A stretch of 64,000 nucleotides of DNA. It comes from Agromyces sp. S2-1-8 (GTDB lineage Bacteria > Actinomycetota > Actinomycetes > Actinomycetales > Microbacteriaceae). Positions 47,219 through 56,930 of the stretch are shown piece after piece. A program made the translations under genes and the position numbers. Under the pieces are notes generated by a model. That model made no database searches, had not been told where the DNA came from, and saw only the letters and a list, made by a program, of their open reading frames with translations. The stretch's first letter is position 1, and each line of letters begins with the position of its first letter. The DNA lies in the NCBI RefSeq assembly GCF_021129215.1, contig NZ_JAJOLP010000001.1, positions 3,162,001-3,226,000 of the forward strand, given 5' to 3'.

Positions 47219-47295
47219 GCCGTCAGACTACGTCGGCGAGATTGCGAGCAGGTTTCGGGATGCCTCGGCGTGAGCCGCCGCTGCCATGGCGGCGC

Positions 47296-47991
47296 TCATG
47301 CCGGCAGGCGCCAGTCGACCGGGTCGGCGCCCTGCGCCTCGAGCAGCGAGTTCGCCCGGCTGAACGGCCGCGATCCGAAGAAGCCGCGCGACGCCGACAA
47401 CGGACTCGGATGCGCCGACTCGATCACCGGGGTGTCGCCGAGCAGCGGCTTCAGGCCCTGCGCATCGCGCCCCCAGAGGATGGCGACGAGGGGGGTGCCC
47501 CGGCCGACGAGCGACCTGATCGCGTGGTCGGTCACCTCTTCCCAGCCCTTGCCGCGGTGCGAGGCGGCCTCGCCCGGCCGTACCGTGAGCACGCGGTTCA
47601 GGAGCATCACGCCGTTCCGGCTCCAGTGCGTGAGGTCGCCGTGCGCAGGCGGTGCGACGCCGAGGTCGTCGTGCAGTTCGCGGTAGATGTTCTGGAGGCT
47701 CCGCGGCACCGGTCGCACGTGCGGGTCGACCGCGAACGAGAGCCCGATGGGATGCCCTGGGGTCGGGTACGGGTCCTGTCCGACGATGAGCACGCGCACG
47801 TCGGCGAGGGGCGCCCCGAATGCGCGCAGCACGCGGTCTCCGGACGGCAGGTAGCCGCGACCGGCCGCCGTCTCGGCACGCAGGAAGTCGCCCATCGCCG
47901 CGATGCGAGGGGCGACCGGCGCGAGGGCGCCTGCCCAGCCCGGGTCGATGAGGCCGGCTTCGGCGAGCTCGCCGAGGCTCTTCGCCGGCAT
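47296..47991 (-). CDS. ung: Uracil-DNA glycosylase, family 1
   Basis: A 231-residue enzyme removing uracil from DNA. Catalytic Asp73 in [16 protein letters not shown] and His194 in [13 protein letters not shown] are both intact. The first residues are [11 protein letters not shown], acidic-helical. The ATG overlaps the stop of the S51-like gene by one base (TGATG), so ung is the last member of a six-gene minus-strand chain. Confidence 0.96.
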   Translation of the reverse strand: MPAKSLGELAEAGLIDPGWAGALAPVAPRIAAMGDFLRAETAAGRGYLPSGDRVLRAFGAPLADVRVLIVGQDPYPTPGHPIGLSFAVDPHVRPVPRSLQNIYRELHDDLGVAPPAHGDLTHWSRNGVMLLNRVLTVRPGEAASHRGKGWEEVTDHAIRSLVGRGTPLVAILWGRDAQGLKPLLGDTPVIESAHPSPLSASRGFFGSRPFSRANSLLEAQGADPVDWRLPA

Positions 47992-48782
47992 CACGCGCCG
48001 ACCGTCGCGACGACGACACCGTGTTCGGCGGGAAGCACCCGCCAGACGCTGCCGGAACCCTCGACCCTGAGTCCGTCCTCGCCCAGGATGAGCACCGTGC
48101 GCTCGTCGATGCCGAGCGCGCCGTCGATGAGGCCCGACTCCACCGCGGCCACGATGCGGGAGAGCATGCCGCGCTGGGCCACGTGCACCTCGACGGCGAT
48201 GTCGACGAGCCCGATGCCCGCCCCGATCCCGAGCTCCGAGCCCGGCTCGTCGGGGTCCTCGGGCGAGACGATGATGCCGTCGATGCGCGAGCCGCCGTCG
48301 AGCGAGCCCTCGGCGGCGATCATCGCTCCGGCCGAGACGCCGAGGTACGGCACGCCGTCGGCGACCTGCCGTCGCAGTTCGTCGAACAGCGGCTCGAGTC
48401 CCGCGCGCACCTCTTCGACGATGCCGCCGCCGACGGCGATGCCGTCGACGTCGGCGAGCGCGGCGAGCCCGATCTCCTCGCCGCCGTGCACGGCGGTCAC
48501 GTGCGGATCGAACTCGCCTGCCGCGGAGATGACGTCGACGAGCACTGCGGCCCGGCCCGGGCCGTCGGGATGCACGGAGATCACCGCGATGCGCGGGCGG
48601 GTGCGACCCATCGCTCGGCCGCGTGCGGCGGCCTCGGCGACGAACGGCGCGTACAACCGAGCATCGGCGCCGGTGAGCGCACCGCCGCCGACCAGGTGGA
48701 CGTTCGCACTGCTGCCCGGCCCGGCGGCCTCGGCGCCGATCGGCCCGGCTCCGGCGATTTCGTCGAGGCGCTTCCCGGACAT
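47991..48782 (-). CDS. S51-like (peptidase E / type 1 glutamine amidotransferase-like) protein, copy A
   Basis: A 263-residue protein. After ~25 variable residues it reads [25 protein letters not shown], and [11 protein letters not shown], the nucleophile elbow of the S51 dipeptidase E/cyanophycinase clan with a candidate Ser, then [17 protein letters not shown] (His near the end) and a C-terminal [14 protein letters not shown]. Its closest relative in view is the next gene upstream. Function unknown; a small-peptide hydrolase is the family guess. Confidence 0.78.
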   Translation of the reverse strand: MSGKRLDEIAGAGPIGAEAAGPGSSANVHLVGGGALTGADARLYAPFVAEAAARGRAMGRTRPRIAVISVHPDGPGRAAVLVDVISAAGEFDPHVTAVHGGEEIGLAALADVDGIAVGGGIVEEVRAGLEPLFDELRRQVADGVPYLGVSAGAMIAAEGSLDGGSRIDGIIVSPEDPDEPGSELGIGAGIGLVDIAVEVHVAQRGMLSRIVAAVESGLIDGALGIDERTVLILGEDGLRVEGSGSVWRVLPAEHGVVVATVGA

Positions 48783-49501
48783 CACGCGCCGATCGTCGAG
48801 ACGACGACGCCGTGCTCGGCGGGCAGCACCCGCCAGACGCTGCCGCGGCCCTGCACCTCGAGGCCGCCCTCGCCGACGATGAGCACCGTCTCCTCGTCGA
48901 TGCCGAGGCCGCCTTCGGCGATGCCGGCCTCGACCGCGGCGACGAGACGCGAGAGCGCACCCCACTGGGCGACGTGCACGTCGATCGCGACGTCCACGAG
49001 TCCGATGCCGGGCGCGACGGTGACCTCGTCGAGGCCCTGGTCGCCCGACTCGGGCGACACGGTCACCCCGCCGATGGCCCGGCCGCCGATCAGCGCCCGT
49101 TCCGCGGCGATCATCGCGCCCGCCGAGAATCCGAGATAGGGGGTACCCGCGGCCACGAGCCGTCGCAGTTCGCCGAACCGCGGCTCGAGCGCGTCGCGGT
49201 ACGCGGGGGTGTTGCCGCCGCCGACGATCACGCCGTCGACGTCGGCGAAGGCCGACGGCGGCACGTCGCCGCCGTGGGCGACCGCCGTCACGACCGGGAC
49301 GAACGCGCCGACCGCCGCAGCGACCTCGACGAGCTTCGCCGCATGCGCCTCGGCGTCGCCGTCGCGCACCGCCACCACGGCGATGCGGGGCTCGGCGCGG
49401 CCGGCCGACGCCGCCCGGTGCGCGGCCTCGACGATGAAGCGCGAGAAGACCGCGGTGTCGCCGTCGGCGGGCCAGCCGCCGCCCACGAGGTGGACGCTCA
49501 C
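48782..49501 (-). CDS. S51-like protein, copy B (tandem paralogue)
   Basis: A 239-residue paralogue of the following gene, with [12 protein letters not shown] at the very start, [25 protein letters not shown] and [13 protein letters not shown], and an almost identical C-terminal stretch [14 protein letters not shown]. The pair looks like a tandem duplication that then diverged. GTG start overlaps the phosphoribosyltransferase stop (GTGA); its own stop shares one base with copy A's start (TGATG). Confidence 0.78.
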   Translation of the reverse strand: MSVHLVGGGWPADGDTAVFSRFIVEAAHRAASAGRAEPRIAVVAVRDGDAEAHAAKLVEVAAAVGAFVPVVTAVAHGGDVPPSAFADVDGVIVGGGNTPAYRDALEPRFGELRRLVAAGTPYLGFSAGAMIAAERALIGGRAIGGVTVSPESGDQGLDEVTVAPGIGLVDVAIDVHVAQWGALSRLVAAVEAGIAEGGLGIDEETVLIVGEGGLEVQGRGSVWRVLPAEHGVVVSTIGA

Positions 49502-50028
49502 GCGGTGCCCTCGACGGTCGGCGCGGTGACCGGCGGCAGCGCCGACCAGGGGAACACGATCCAGTCGTCGGTGTCGCGGTAGCTGTAGTCGGGCACGAGG
49601 ATGGTGCGCGACTTCGTGTAGAGCGTCGCCGTGCGCACGTCGGCGCCCACCTCGGTGAGCAGTTCGAGCACCTTCGCGAGCGTGCGCCCCGAATCGGAGA
49701 CGTCGTCGACGAGCAGCACCTTGAGGCCCGCGAGCGCGGGCGCGTCGAGCATCGGCGGGTGCACGATGGGCTCGGGCAGCACCTGCTCGATGTCGGTGTA
49801 GAACTCGACGTTGATCGAGCCGCACTGCTTCGTGCCGAGCGCGTACGCGATCGCACCCGCGAGCAGCAGCCCGCCGCGGGCGACCGCGATCACGACATCG
49901 GGCTTGAAGCCCGAGCCGAGCACATCGCCGGCGAGCGAGCGAGCCGCCTCGCCGAACCGGTCCCAATCGAGGATCTCGCGGCGGATCTCGGGCACTCCGA
50001 GGCCGGCGTCATTCGCATCGAACGTCAT
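49498..50028 (-). CDS. Phosphoribosyltransferase
   Basis: A 176-residue type I PRTase with the PRPP loop VLLVDDVSDSGRTL (105-118) and an N-terminal VIAVARGGLLLAGAIA. The arrangement resembles hypoxanthine/xanthine or GPRTase-like proteins of archaea and actinobacteria. It transfers phosphoribose to a purine-type base; which base cannot be stated. GTGA overlap with the next gene. Confidence 0.88.
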   Translation of the reverse strand: MTFDANDAGLGVPEIRREILDWDRFGEAARSLAGDVLGSGFKPDVVIAVARGGLLLAGAIAYALGTKQCGSINVEFYTDIEQVLPEPIVHPPMLDAPALAGLKVLLVDDVSDSGRTLAKVLELLTEVGADVRTATLYTKSRTILVPDYSYRDTDDWIVFPWSALPPVTAPTVEGTA

Positions 50029-50062
50029 CTGGAGATCGTATCGGGCCGCCGCGGCGGGCGGG

Positions 50063-50845
50063 TCAGCGATCCGCTCCGTCGGCCGGCGATCCGTGCGCCG
50101 CTCCCCCGCCCGACTCGTCCCGACCGATCGGGCGATCGCGCGCGGCGGCCCGCCGCGCCGCCGCCTCGACCTCGCGGTCCGACCGCGCCTGGCCGACCCG
50201 CTCGCCGATGTACGAGATGATCGTCGCCGACGCGGTGCCCACGATCACGACGCCGCCGGCCATCAGGAAGACGGCGTAGAACCGCCCCTCGGTGGTGATG
50301 GGGTACATGTCGCCGTAGCCGACGGTCGCGACCGTGACGATCGCCCACCAGATCGCATCGCCGAACGTCGTGATCGTCGCACCCGGTGCGCCCCGTTCCG
50401 CCTGCAGGGTCGCGAGCGCGATGAAGTAGACGAAGACGATCGCATAGGTCGTGCCGTAGATGATGATGTTGGCGCGCACCGCCGCACCGCTGCGTCGCTG
50501 CAGGTACGGCACGTTGCGCAACAGGGCGAGCACGCGGAACGCGCGGAACAGCGGCACGATCGCCGACAGGACGTCGACCGGATGGGAGCGGATGAACGCC
50601 CAGCGGCCGCCGCGGGGCGTGAGCGAGATCCGCACGACCACGTCGGTCACGAAGACGAGCCAGGCGACCACGAGCGCGACGAAGAGCGGCGAACCCGGCC
50701 CGCGCGGAATCCACGGAGCGAGGACGTAGATCGTGTAGGCGACGATGAAGACGACGCCGAGCACCACGAGCGGAATCGTCGTGCGCCGTTCCCATGCATC
50801 CCGACGCGGGGCCGGCCGCTCCGCTGACGCGGCATCGGTCGTCAT
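50063..50845 (-). CDS. Voltage-gated-like potassium channel
   Basis: A 260-residue six-helix-type K+ channel. Hydrophobic helices begin at about residue 25; an S4-like segment RAFRVLALLRNVPYLQRR (101-118) carries regularly spaced Arg; the pore loop has the selectivity filter TVGYGD (174-179) followed by the last helix. The cytoplasmic tail is short, charged and lacks an RCK or cyclic-nucleotide domain. ATGA overlap with the SDR gene, so the two are co-translated. Confidence 0.92.
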   Translation of the reverse strand: MTTDAASAERPAPRRDAWERRTTIPLVVLGVVFIVAYTIYVLAPWIPRGPGSPLFVALVVAWLVFVTDVVVRISLTPRGGRWAFIRSHPVDVLSAIVPLFRAFRVLALLRNVPYLQRRSGAAVRANIIIYGTTYAIVFVYFIALATLQAERGAPGATITTFGDAIWWAIVTVATVGYGDMYPITTEGRFYAVFLMAGGVVIVGTASATIISYIGERVGQARSDREVEAAARRAAARDRPIGRDESGGGAAHGSPADGADR

Positions 50846-51630
50846 GGGGCATCCGTTCCACGGACGGCGAGGGGGCCCTTCGTCAGCCGGTACGGCGCGG
50901 CCTGCGCGACCGGCTTCACGACGATGAGGTCGAGGTCGACGTGCCGGGGCTTCTGCACGGCGTCGACGATCACGCCGGCGATGTCCTCGGCGACGAGCGG
51001 ATCCGGCACGTTCTCGTACACGGCGTCGGCCCGGGCGCGGTCGCCCCCGAAGCGCACGAGGGCGAACTCGTCGGTCTTGACGAGGCCCGGCGCGACCTCG
51101 ATCACCCGCAGCGGCTCGCCGTTGAGCTCGAGCCGCAGCACCTCGGTGAGCGCGTGCGCGGCGAACTTCGCCGCGTTGTACCCGCCGCCGCCGACGTAGG
51201 CGGTGTGCCCGGCGATCGACGTGACGTTCACGATGTCGGCGACGCCGCGCGAGATCGCGCCCTGTCGCAGCAACGGCAGCAGGGCGCTCGTGACGCGCTT
51301 GAGGGCGAGCACGTTGACCTCGAACATCCACGCCCAGTCGTCGATCTCCGAAGCCTCGACCGAGTCGAGCCCCTTCGCCCCGCCCGCGTTGTTCACGAGG
51401 GCGTGGACGGGGCCGGTCGCGGCGAGGTGATCGCGCAACGCGTCGACGTCGGACTGCTGCGTGAGGTCGGCGACGAACACGGAGGCCCCGGTCTCGGCCT
51501 CGAGCACCCGAAGGCGCTCCTCGCGGCGGGCCACGCCCACCACGTCCCATCCGGCCGCCCGGAGCGCCCGTACCGTGGCCGCCCCGATGCCCGAACTCGC
51601 ACCCGTCACGACCGCACGAAGTTTCGCCAT
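50842..51630 (-). CDS. Short-chain dehydrogenase/reductase
   Basis: A 262-residue classical SDR: cofactor motif TGASSGIG (9-16), NNAGG (80-84), catalytic Ser138, Tyr151 and Lys155 (YNAAK), with IEVAPGLVKTDEF in the substrate region. Arg at 35-36 following the second strand (VARREERL) favours NADPH. Similar to the YdfG-like NADP-dependent 3-hydroxy acid dehydrogenases. First gene of the minus-strand chain. Confidence 0.92.
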   Translation of the reverse strand: MAKLRAVVTGASSGIGAATVRALRAAGWDVVGVARREERLRVLEAETGASVFVADLTQQSDVDALRDHLAATGPVHALVNNAGGAKGLDSVEASEIDDWAWMFEVNVLALKRVTSALLPLLRQGAISRGVADIVNVTSIAGHTAYVGGGGYNAAKFAAHALTEVLRLELNGEPLRVIEVAPGLVKTDEFALVRFGGDRARADAVYENVPDPLVAEDIAGVIVDAVQKPRHVDLDLIVVKPVAQAAPYRLTKGPLAVRGTDAP

Positions 51631-51689
51631 GCGCCCATTCTGCCCGCAACCGGCCGCGGTCTTCGGGAACCGTGCGCTTGAATGGAGTG

Positions 51690-52790
51690 ATGCACACGAG
51701 GATCGACCACCCCCGGCCGACCCGCAAGCGGGTGCCGCTGTGGGACAACGCGCGCTGGATCGCGATCACGCTCGTCGTCGTCGGGCACGGCATCCTGCCG
51801 CTCATCGCCGAGTCCGACAGCGCATACAGCGTCTACCTGTTCATCTACTCGTTCCATGTCGCGGTCTTCGTCGTCGTGAGCGGCTACTTCGCGAAGTCGG
51901 GGCCGCCGAACGCCAGGGCGCTGCGGCAGATCCTCACCGACATCGTCTTCCCGTACTTCATCTTCGAGACGATCTGGACGGTCCTCCGCTGGCTCCTCGG
52001 CGGGGACTTCGACCTCGACTTCACGACCGCGTCGTGGACCCTGTGGTTCCTCATCGCCCTCGCCGCCTGGCGCATCGTGCTGCCGTACCTCGTGCTGCTG
52101 CGCTACCCCCTGCTGATCGCGATCGTCATCTCGATCGGCGCCGGCTACACGGAGACGATCGACTCGACCTTCGCGCTCACACGCACCTTCGGCATGCTGC
52201 CCTTCTTCGTGTTCGGCTGGAAGCTCAGGCAGTGGCAGGTCACCGGACGCTGGCTGGAGCTCCGCCCGGCCGTGACCTGGCGCTGGCGAGCGGGCGCGAT
52301 CGCGCTGTTCGCCGTCGTGCTGGCCGTCATGCCGATGACGATCGAGACGCTCCGCGACCTGAAGCTCCGCCGCTTCATGCTCTACGACGAGTCCTACGAG
52401 GCGATCGGCTACGACGAGCCGTGGTCGGGCGCCATCCGCCTCGTCCTGCTCCTGTCCGCGATGGTGCTCGCCGTCGCGTTCCTCGTGCTCATGCCCCGGG
52501 GCGCCCACTGGTTCACGCCCTTCGGCCGGGCGACCATGTACATCTACCTCCTGCACCCGTTCGTGCTCTTCCCGTTCCGCGAGTCGGGCATCCTCGCGGG
52601 CGACCAGCCGTTCTGGGTGCTGCCCGCGATGATCGCGTTCTGCGTCGGCATCGCGATCGTGCTCTCCCTGAAACCGGTCCGGCGCGTCTTCCGCCCGCTC
52701 GTCGAACCGCGCGCACGGTGGCTGTTCCGCCCAGAGCCGTCGACCGCGACCGGCACGATCGTGCTGCCGCCCGACCCCGAGCGGCACTGA
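51690..52790 (+). CDS. Acyltransferase-3 family membrane protein
   Basis: A 366-residue protein with ten predicted helices. The N-terminal DNARWIAITLVVVGHGI, with the conserved His of acyltransferase 3/OatA-type proteins, and the fucose-4-O-acetylase-like YLFIYSFHVAVFVVVSGYF are visible. It likely acetylates or succinylates an envelope sugar or polymer. The ATG at 51690 was preferred to GTG codons at 51672 and 51687; choice is uncertain. It stands alone between divergent SDR and metY. Confidence 0.85.
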   Translation: MHTRIDHPRPTRKRVPLWDNARWIAITLVVVGHGILPLIAESDSAYSVYLFIYSFHVAVFVVVSGYFAKSGPPNARALRQILTDIVFPYFIFETIWTVLRWLLGGDFDLDFTTASWTLWFLIALAAWRIVLPYLVLLRYPLLIAIVISIGAGYTETIDSTFALTRTFGMLPFFVFGWKLRQWQVTGRWLELRPAVTWRWRAGAIALFAVVLAVMPMTIETLRDLKLRRFMLYDESYEAIGYDEPWSGAIRLVLLLSAMVLAVAFLVLMPRGAHWFTPFGRATMYIYLLHPFVLFPFRESGILAGDQPFWVLPAMIAFCVGIAIVLSLKPVRRVFRPLVEPRARWLFRPEPSTATGTIVLPPDPERH

Positions 52791-52796
52791 CCCCGA

Positions 52797-52813
52797 GCCC
52801 GCACGGAGCGGGC
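52797..52813 (+). terminator. Short GC hairpin after the acyltransferase gene
   Basis: GCCCGC/GCGGGC arms with loop ACGGA, seven bases after the stop. Short, without U tract. Confidence 0.4.
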
Positions 52814-52853
52814 GCACGCCTGCCTCGCCCGTGACGCCGTGTTGCGGGCTCCG

Positions 52854-52882
52854 TTGCCCGACTCCACCGCCGCGCCTAACGT
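52854..52882 (+). promoter_or_regulatory. Sigma70-type promoter of metY
   Basis: TTGCCC at 52854-52859 and TAACGT at 52877-52882 with a 17-base spacer; the gene starts about 70 bases downstream. No SAM riboswitch structure was recognised in the short leader. Confidence 0.55.
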
Positions 52883-52953
52883 GACTCGACAACGCCATCG
52901 CGACTGGCACGACCAGCTCGACCCGGCCGCGCACGACTTCCGAGGAGACATCC

Positions 52954-54276
52954 ATGACCAGCAACGCCGACTGGCGCTTCGAGACCAAGCAGGTCCACTC
53001 GGGCGCTGCGCCCGACCCCGTCACGAAGGCCCGCGCGACGCCGATCTACCAGACCACGTCGTACGTGTTCGACAACGCCGAGCACGCGCAGAACCTGTTC
53101 GCGCTCGCCGAGTTCGGCAACATCTACACGCGCATCCAGAACCCGACCCAGGCCGTCGTCGAAGAGCGCATCGCGGCGCTCGAGGGCGGCACGGGCGCGC
53201 TGCTGCTGGCATCGGGCCAGTCGGCGTCGACGTTCGCGGTGCTGAACATCGCCGAGGCCGGCGACCACATCGTGTCGTCGTCGTCGATCTACGGCGGCAC
53301 GTACAACCTCTTCAAGTACACGCTCGCGAAGCTCGGCATCGAGACCACGTTCGTCGAGAACCAGGACGACCCCGACGAGTGGCGCCGCGCCGTCCGGCCG
53401 AACACGAAGCTCTTCTTCGCCGAGACGATCGGCAACCCGAAGATCAACATCCTCGACATCGAGCTCGTGTCGGGCGTCGCGCACGAGGCCGGCCTCCCGC
53501 TCATCGTCGACAACACCATCGCGACGCCGTACCTCATCCGCCCGTTCGAGCACGGCGCCGACATCGTCATCCACTCGGCGACGAAGTTCCTCGGCGGCCA
53601 CGGCACCGTGATCGGCGGCGTGATCGTCGACGGCGGCAGGTTCGAGTGGTCGAAGAACGTCGCGAAGTTCCCGGGCCTCACCGAGCCCGACCCCTCGTAC
53701 CACGGCGCGAGCTACACGACCGCGGTCGGCGACGGCCTCGCCTACGTCATCAAGGCGCGCGTGCAGCTGCTCCGCGACCTCGGCGCGGCGATCGCCCCGG
53801 CGAGCGCGTGGCAGCTGATCCAGGGCATCGAGACGCTGTCGCTGCGCGTCGAGCGCCACGTGCAGAACGCGCAGGAGATCGCGGAGTGGCTCGACAACCA
53901 CCCCGAGGTCGCGAGCGTCAACTACTCGGGCCTGCCCTCGAGCCCGTGGTACGCGGCGGCGAACAAGTACGCCCCGAAGGGCGTCGGGGCGGTGCTCTCG
54001 TTCGAGCTCAAGGGCGGCGTCGACGCCGGCCGCGCGCTCGTCGACGGCCTGTCGCTGTTCAGCCACCTCGCGAACATCGGCGACGTGCGCTCGCTCGTCA
54101 TCCACCCGGCGTCGACGACCCACTCGCAGCTCACGCCCGAGCAGCAGCTCACGACGGGCGTGACGCCCGGCCTCGTGCGCCTCTCGCTCGGCATCGAGAA
54201 TATCGACGACCTCAAGGCCGACCTCGAGGCGGGCCTCGCGGCCGCTCGCGCGGCGACCGACGCGGCTCGCGTCTGA
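52954..54276 (+). CDS. metY: O-acetylhomoserine aminocarboxypropyltransferase (sulfhydrylase)
   Basis: A 440-residue PLP enzyme making homocysteine directly from O-acetylhomoserine and sulfide. The PLP Lys211 lies in [29 protein letters not shown] and the length (430-440, with the insert around 215-245) distinguish MetY from cystathionine synthases. It lies before metX, which makes its substrate, separated by a hairpin terminator, so the two are neighbours but may be separate transcripts. Confidence 0.95.
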   Translation: MTSNADWRFETKQVHSGAAPDPVTKARATPIYQTTSYVFDNAEHAQNLFALAEFGNIYTRIQNPTQAVVEERIAALEGGTGALLLASGQSASTFAVLNIAEAGDHIVSSSSIYGGTYNLFKYTLAKLGIETTFVENQDDPDEWRRAVRPNTKLFFAETIGNPKINILDIELVSGVAHEAGLPLIVDNTIATPYLIRPFEHGADIVIHSATKFLGGHGTVIGGVIVDGGRFEWSKNVAKFPGLTEPDPSYHGASYTTAVGDGLAYVIKARVQLLRDLGAAIAPASAWQLIQGIETLSLRVERHVQNAQEIAEWLDNHPEVASVNYSGLPSSPWYAAANKYAPKGVGAVLSFELKGGVDAGRALVDGLSLFSHLANIGDVRSLVIHPASTTHSQLTPEQQLTTGVTPGLVRLSLGIENIDDLKADLEAGLAAARAATDAARV

Positions 54277-54288
54277 CGTCGTTCCGAG

Positions 54289-54330
54289 GGGCGGATGCCT
54301 CGAGCCCACGCCGGCTCGAGGCATCCGCCC
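54289..54330 (+). terminator. GGATGCCTCG-type hairpin between metY and metX
   Basis: Perfect 18-bp arms (54289-54306 and 54313-54330, starting GGGCGGATGCCTCG) with loop CACGCC, followed by TTTC. It starts 12 bases after the metY stop. Fourth full member of the recurrent hairpin family. Confidence 0.85.
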
Positions 54331-54416
54331 TTTCGGCACCGCGTCAGTGCGGTGCCGCCGGCGCCCGGGTCGTAACAATGGACGATCGGCTCGGCCGGCG
54401 CGGGAGAATCGAAGGC

Positions 54417-55622
54417 ATGGACTGGCAGACGACGGCCGACGTGGTTCCGGCGGGATTCGTGCCCGAGGCGGGCGCGCTCGCCCTGCTCGGGCGCGCGCCG
54501 GCGACCGGCGCCTGGCGCGAGGGCGACCCCGTCGGCGATCGTCGGTTCGTCGGCATCGGCGACCTCGGGCTCGAGTCGGGCGGGGTCCTGCCGGGGGTCC
54601 GCATCGCGTACGAGCAGTGGGGCACCCTGTCGGCCGAGCGCGACAACGCCGTGCTCGTGCTGCACGCGCTCACCGGCGACAGCCACGTCATCGGCGAGGC
54701 GGGCGCCGGGCATGCGAGCGCCGGGTGGTGGCACGGCGTCGTCGGGCCGGGGCTCGCCGTCGACACCGACCGGTGGTTCGTCGTCGCGCCGAACGTCGTG
54801 GGCGGCTGCCAGGGTTCGACCGGGCCCGCCTCGCTCGCCCCCGACCGCAGCGAGTGGGGGGCTCGCTTCCCGTTCCTCACCATTCGAGACCAGGTGCGGG
54901 CGCAGATCGCCTTCGCACGCTCGATCGGCATCGAGCGGTTCGCCGCCGTCATCGGCGGGTCGATGGGCGCCATGCACGTGCTCGAGTGGGCGATCGAGGC
55001 GCCCGACGCCGTCGAACGCATCGCCGTGCTGGCGGCTCCCGCGGCCACCACCGCCGACCAGATCGCGCTCAATTCCGTGCAGATCGAGGCGATCCGCACC
55101 GACCCCGCATTCCGCGCCGGCGCCTTCTACGACGCTCCCGACGGGGAGGGCCCGACGCGCGGGCTCGCGCTCGCGCGACGCATGGCGATGCTCAACTACC
55201 GCACGGCCGCCGAACTCAACGACCGGTTCGAGCGCAGCTGGCAGTCCGGTCTCGACCCGCTCGGCGGCGAGGGCCGCTTCGCGGTCGAGTCGTACCTCGA
55301 CTTCCACGGCAACAAGTTCACCCGTCGGTTCGACGCGAACAGCTACATCGTGCTCACCGAGTCGATGAACTCGCACGACATCGGCCGAGGGCGAGGCGGC
55401 GTCGCCGCGGCCCTCGCCCGGGTGCAGGCCAAGAGCCTCGTGCTCGGCGTCGACAGCGACCGCTACTTCCCCCTCGCGGGGCAGGTCGAGATCGCCGCCG
55501 GCCTCGCCCGGAGCGTGCACGGTCCGACGCCCGTGGTCGTGGAGAGCGACTTCGGTCACGACGCGTTCCTCATCGAGCGCGACGCGGTCGGCGCCGAGCT
55601 CGCCCGCCTGCTCGCCGCGTGA
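54417..55622 (+). CDS. metX: Homoserine O-acetyltransferase
   Basis: A 401-residue alpha/beta-hydrolase-fold enzyme acetylating homoserine with acetyl-CoA. Nucleophile Ser182 in GGSMGAMH, and the C-terminal Asp (VDSDRYFP) and His (ESDFGHDAF) complete the triad. The ATG at 54417 is used; an earlier in-frame ATG at 54378 coincides with a TAACAA -10-like sequence and is less likely. Homoserine comes from hom at 26.6 kb. Confidence 0.95.
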   Translation: MDWQTTADVVPAGFVPEAGALALLGRAPATGAWREGDPVGDRRFVGIGDLGLESGGVLPGVRIAYEQWGTLSAERDNAVLVLHALTGDSHVIGEAGAGHASAGWWHGVVGPGLAVDTDRWFVVAPNVVGGCQGSTGPASLAPDRSEWGARFPFLTIRDQVRAQIAFARSIGIERFAAVIGGSMGAMHVLEWAIEAPDAVERIAVLAAPAATTADQIALNSVQIEAIRTDPAFRAGAFYDAPDGEGPTRGLALARRMAMLNYRTAAELNDRFERSWQSGLDPLGGEGRFAVESYLDFHGNKFTRRFDANSYIVLTESMNSHDIGRGRGGVAAALARVQAKSLVLGVDSDRYFPLAGQVEIAAGLARSVHGPTPVVVESDFGHDAFLIERDAVGAELARLLAA

Positions 55623-55775
55623 GCGGAGGGGCCGCCGACCGGCGCGCCCGTCCGGTGCGGGCCGTGCCGGCCGTCGCGGATTCGCCGCGGAGCAGCCCAT
55701 TTCGAGCCACTACTGGACTAGTGTTCGAGATGACGGGTGCCTGCGCGGGCGCGCTCGTCGTGCCGAGGGGGTGAC

Positions 55776-56930
55776 ATGAAGCGCATCCACAAGGAGCGCG
55801 ATCGGCTCCTCCGCCGAATCGCGAGGATCGCCGGACTCTCCGGCGCGATCGGGGCGCTCGCGTGCATGCTCATCCCGAGCTCGGCCGGGCCGCTCGAGCT
55901 CGGAGTGGTGGTCCTGCTCGGCCTCGTCACCGCCGTCCTCGTCGTCGTGCACACCGCGCACGGCAGCGTCCCCGCGGCGCTCGGAGTGGTCGCGAGCTCG
56001 CTCGCGACCGTGGCCGTGCTCGGGTCGGCGGAGGTCGACCCGGTCGCGTTCGCCGCGATGTCGCTCACCGGCGCGGCCGCCGCGCCGTCGGTGGCGATCA
56101 CGCTCATCGTGCGTCCGGGCGGCGTGCCGCTCGTCGTGTCGCTCGGCGCGCTCTCGGTGGTCGTCGCCGGCGTCATCGTGGTCAGCGGGCACACGAAGCC
56201 GACCATCATCGTCGCGACGATCGCCGGCTGGTCGGTCGGCTCGGCGATCGGCCTCGCCCTCGACCACGGCATCGCCGGCGCCGCGGCTCGCATCGACGAG
56301 ATCGGCCGGGCCCACGAGGCCGAACGCATCGCCAGCGAGACCGAGGCCCGGCAGCGGCAGGACGCCCGCGTGCTGCACGACACGGTGCTCGCGACGCTGA
56401 GCCTCCTCGCCCACTCCGGCGTCGGCGTCGGTGCCGCCGCGCTCCGGCAGCAGGCGGGCGACGACGCACGGCTGCTGAAGCAGCTCCGCCTCGGCGCCTC
56501 CCTCGACAACACCTCGAACGCGATCTTCTCGCCCGACTCCGACGAGGACCTGCTGTCGACGACGTTCGAGTCGGTCAGGCAGCGCTTCGCCCGGATGGGC
56601 CTCGATGTCAACTGGCACGGCGTCGGACAGCTCGCGCTGCCGCGCGAGACGCTCGATGCCCTGCTCGGCGCGCTCGGCGAGTGCCTCGAGAACGTGCGCC
56701 GCCATTCCGGGGTCAACGAGGCCGACGTGACCGTCAGCGACGACGACCGCACGGTTCGGGCCATGGTGACCGACGCCGGCCACGGATTCGCGCCGGAGTC
56801 CGTCGACCCGGCCCGGCTCGGCTACGCCGAGTCGGTCGTCGGCCGACTTCACACCGTCGGCGGGCGCGCCCGCATCTTCTCGTCGCCAGGCTCGGGGACG
56901 ACCGTCATGCTCGAGGTGCCGAAGCCGTGA
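55776..56930 (+). CDS. NarL/DesK-class sensor histidine kinase
   Basis: A 384-residue membrane kinase. Up to about residue 165 there are five or six helices with very short loops, so any sensor is in or near the membrane. The dimerisation helix has RVLHDTVLATLSLL with phospho-His201; the ATPase domain has N-box GECLENVRRH (Asn306) and G-box DAGHGFA (334-340). GAGGGGGTGAC precedes the ATG. It is followed by a GTGA overlap to a second membrane protein and then the regulator, forming one operon. Confidence 0.87.
   Translation: MKRIHKERDRLLRRIARIAGLSGAIGALACMLIPSSAGPLELGVVVLLGLVTAVLVVVHTAHGSVPAALGVVASSLATVAVLGSAEVDPVAFAAMSLTGAAAAPSVAITLIVRPGGVPLVVSLGALSVVVAGVIVVSGHTKPTIIVATIAGWSVGSAIGLALDHGIAGAAARIDEIGRAHEAERIASETEARQRQDARVLHDTVLATLSLLAHSGVGVGAAALRQQAGDDARLLKQLRLGASLDNTSNAIFSPDSDEDLLSTTFESVRQRFARMGLDVNWHGVGQLALPRETLDALLGALGECLENVRRHSGVNEADVTVSDDDRTVRAMVTDAGHGFAPESVDPARLGYAESVVGRLHTVGGRARIFSSPGSGTTVMLEVPKP

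Noticed and set aside
52839..54416. Upstream extension of metX through metY in another frame
   Set aside because: It is a shadow of metY; a terminator and the metX family N-terminus place the start at 54417.
52791..54420. A SAM riboswitch before metY or metX
   Set aside because: Leaders are too short and no SAM-II, SAM-IV or SAM-I conserved core could be aligned by eye; only a terminator hairpin lies between the two genes.
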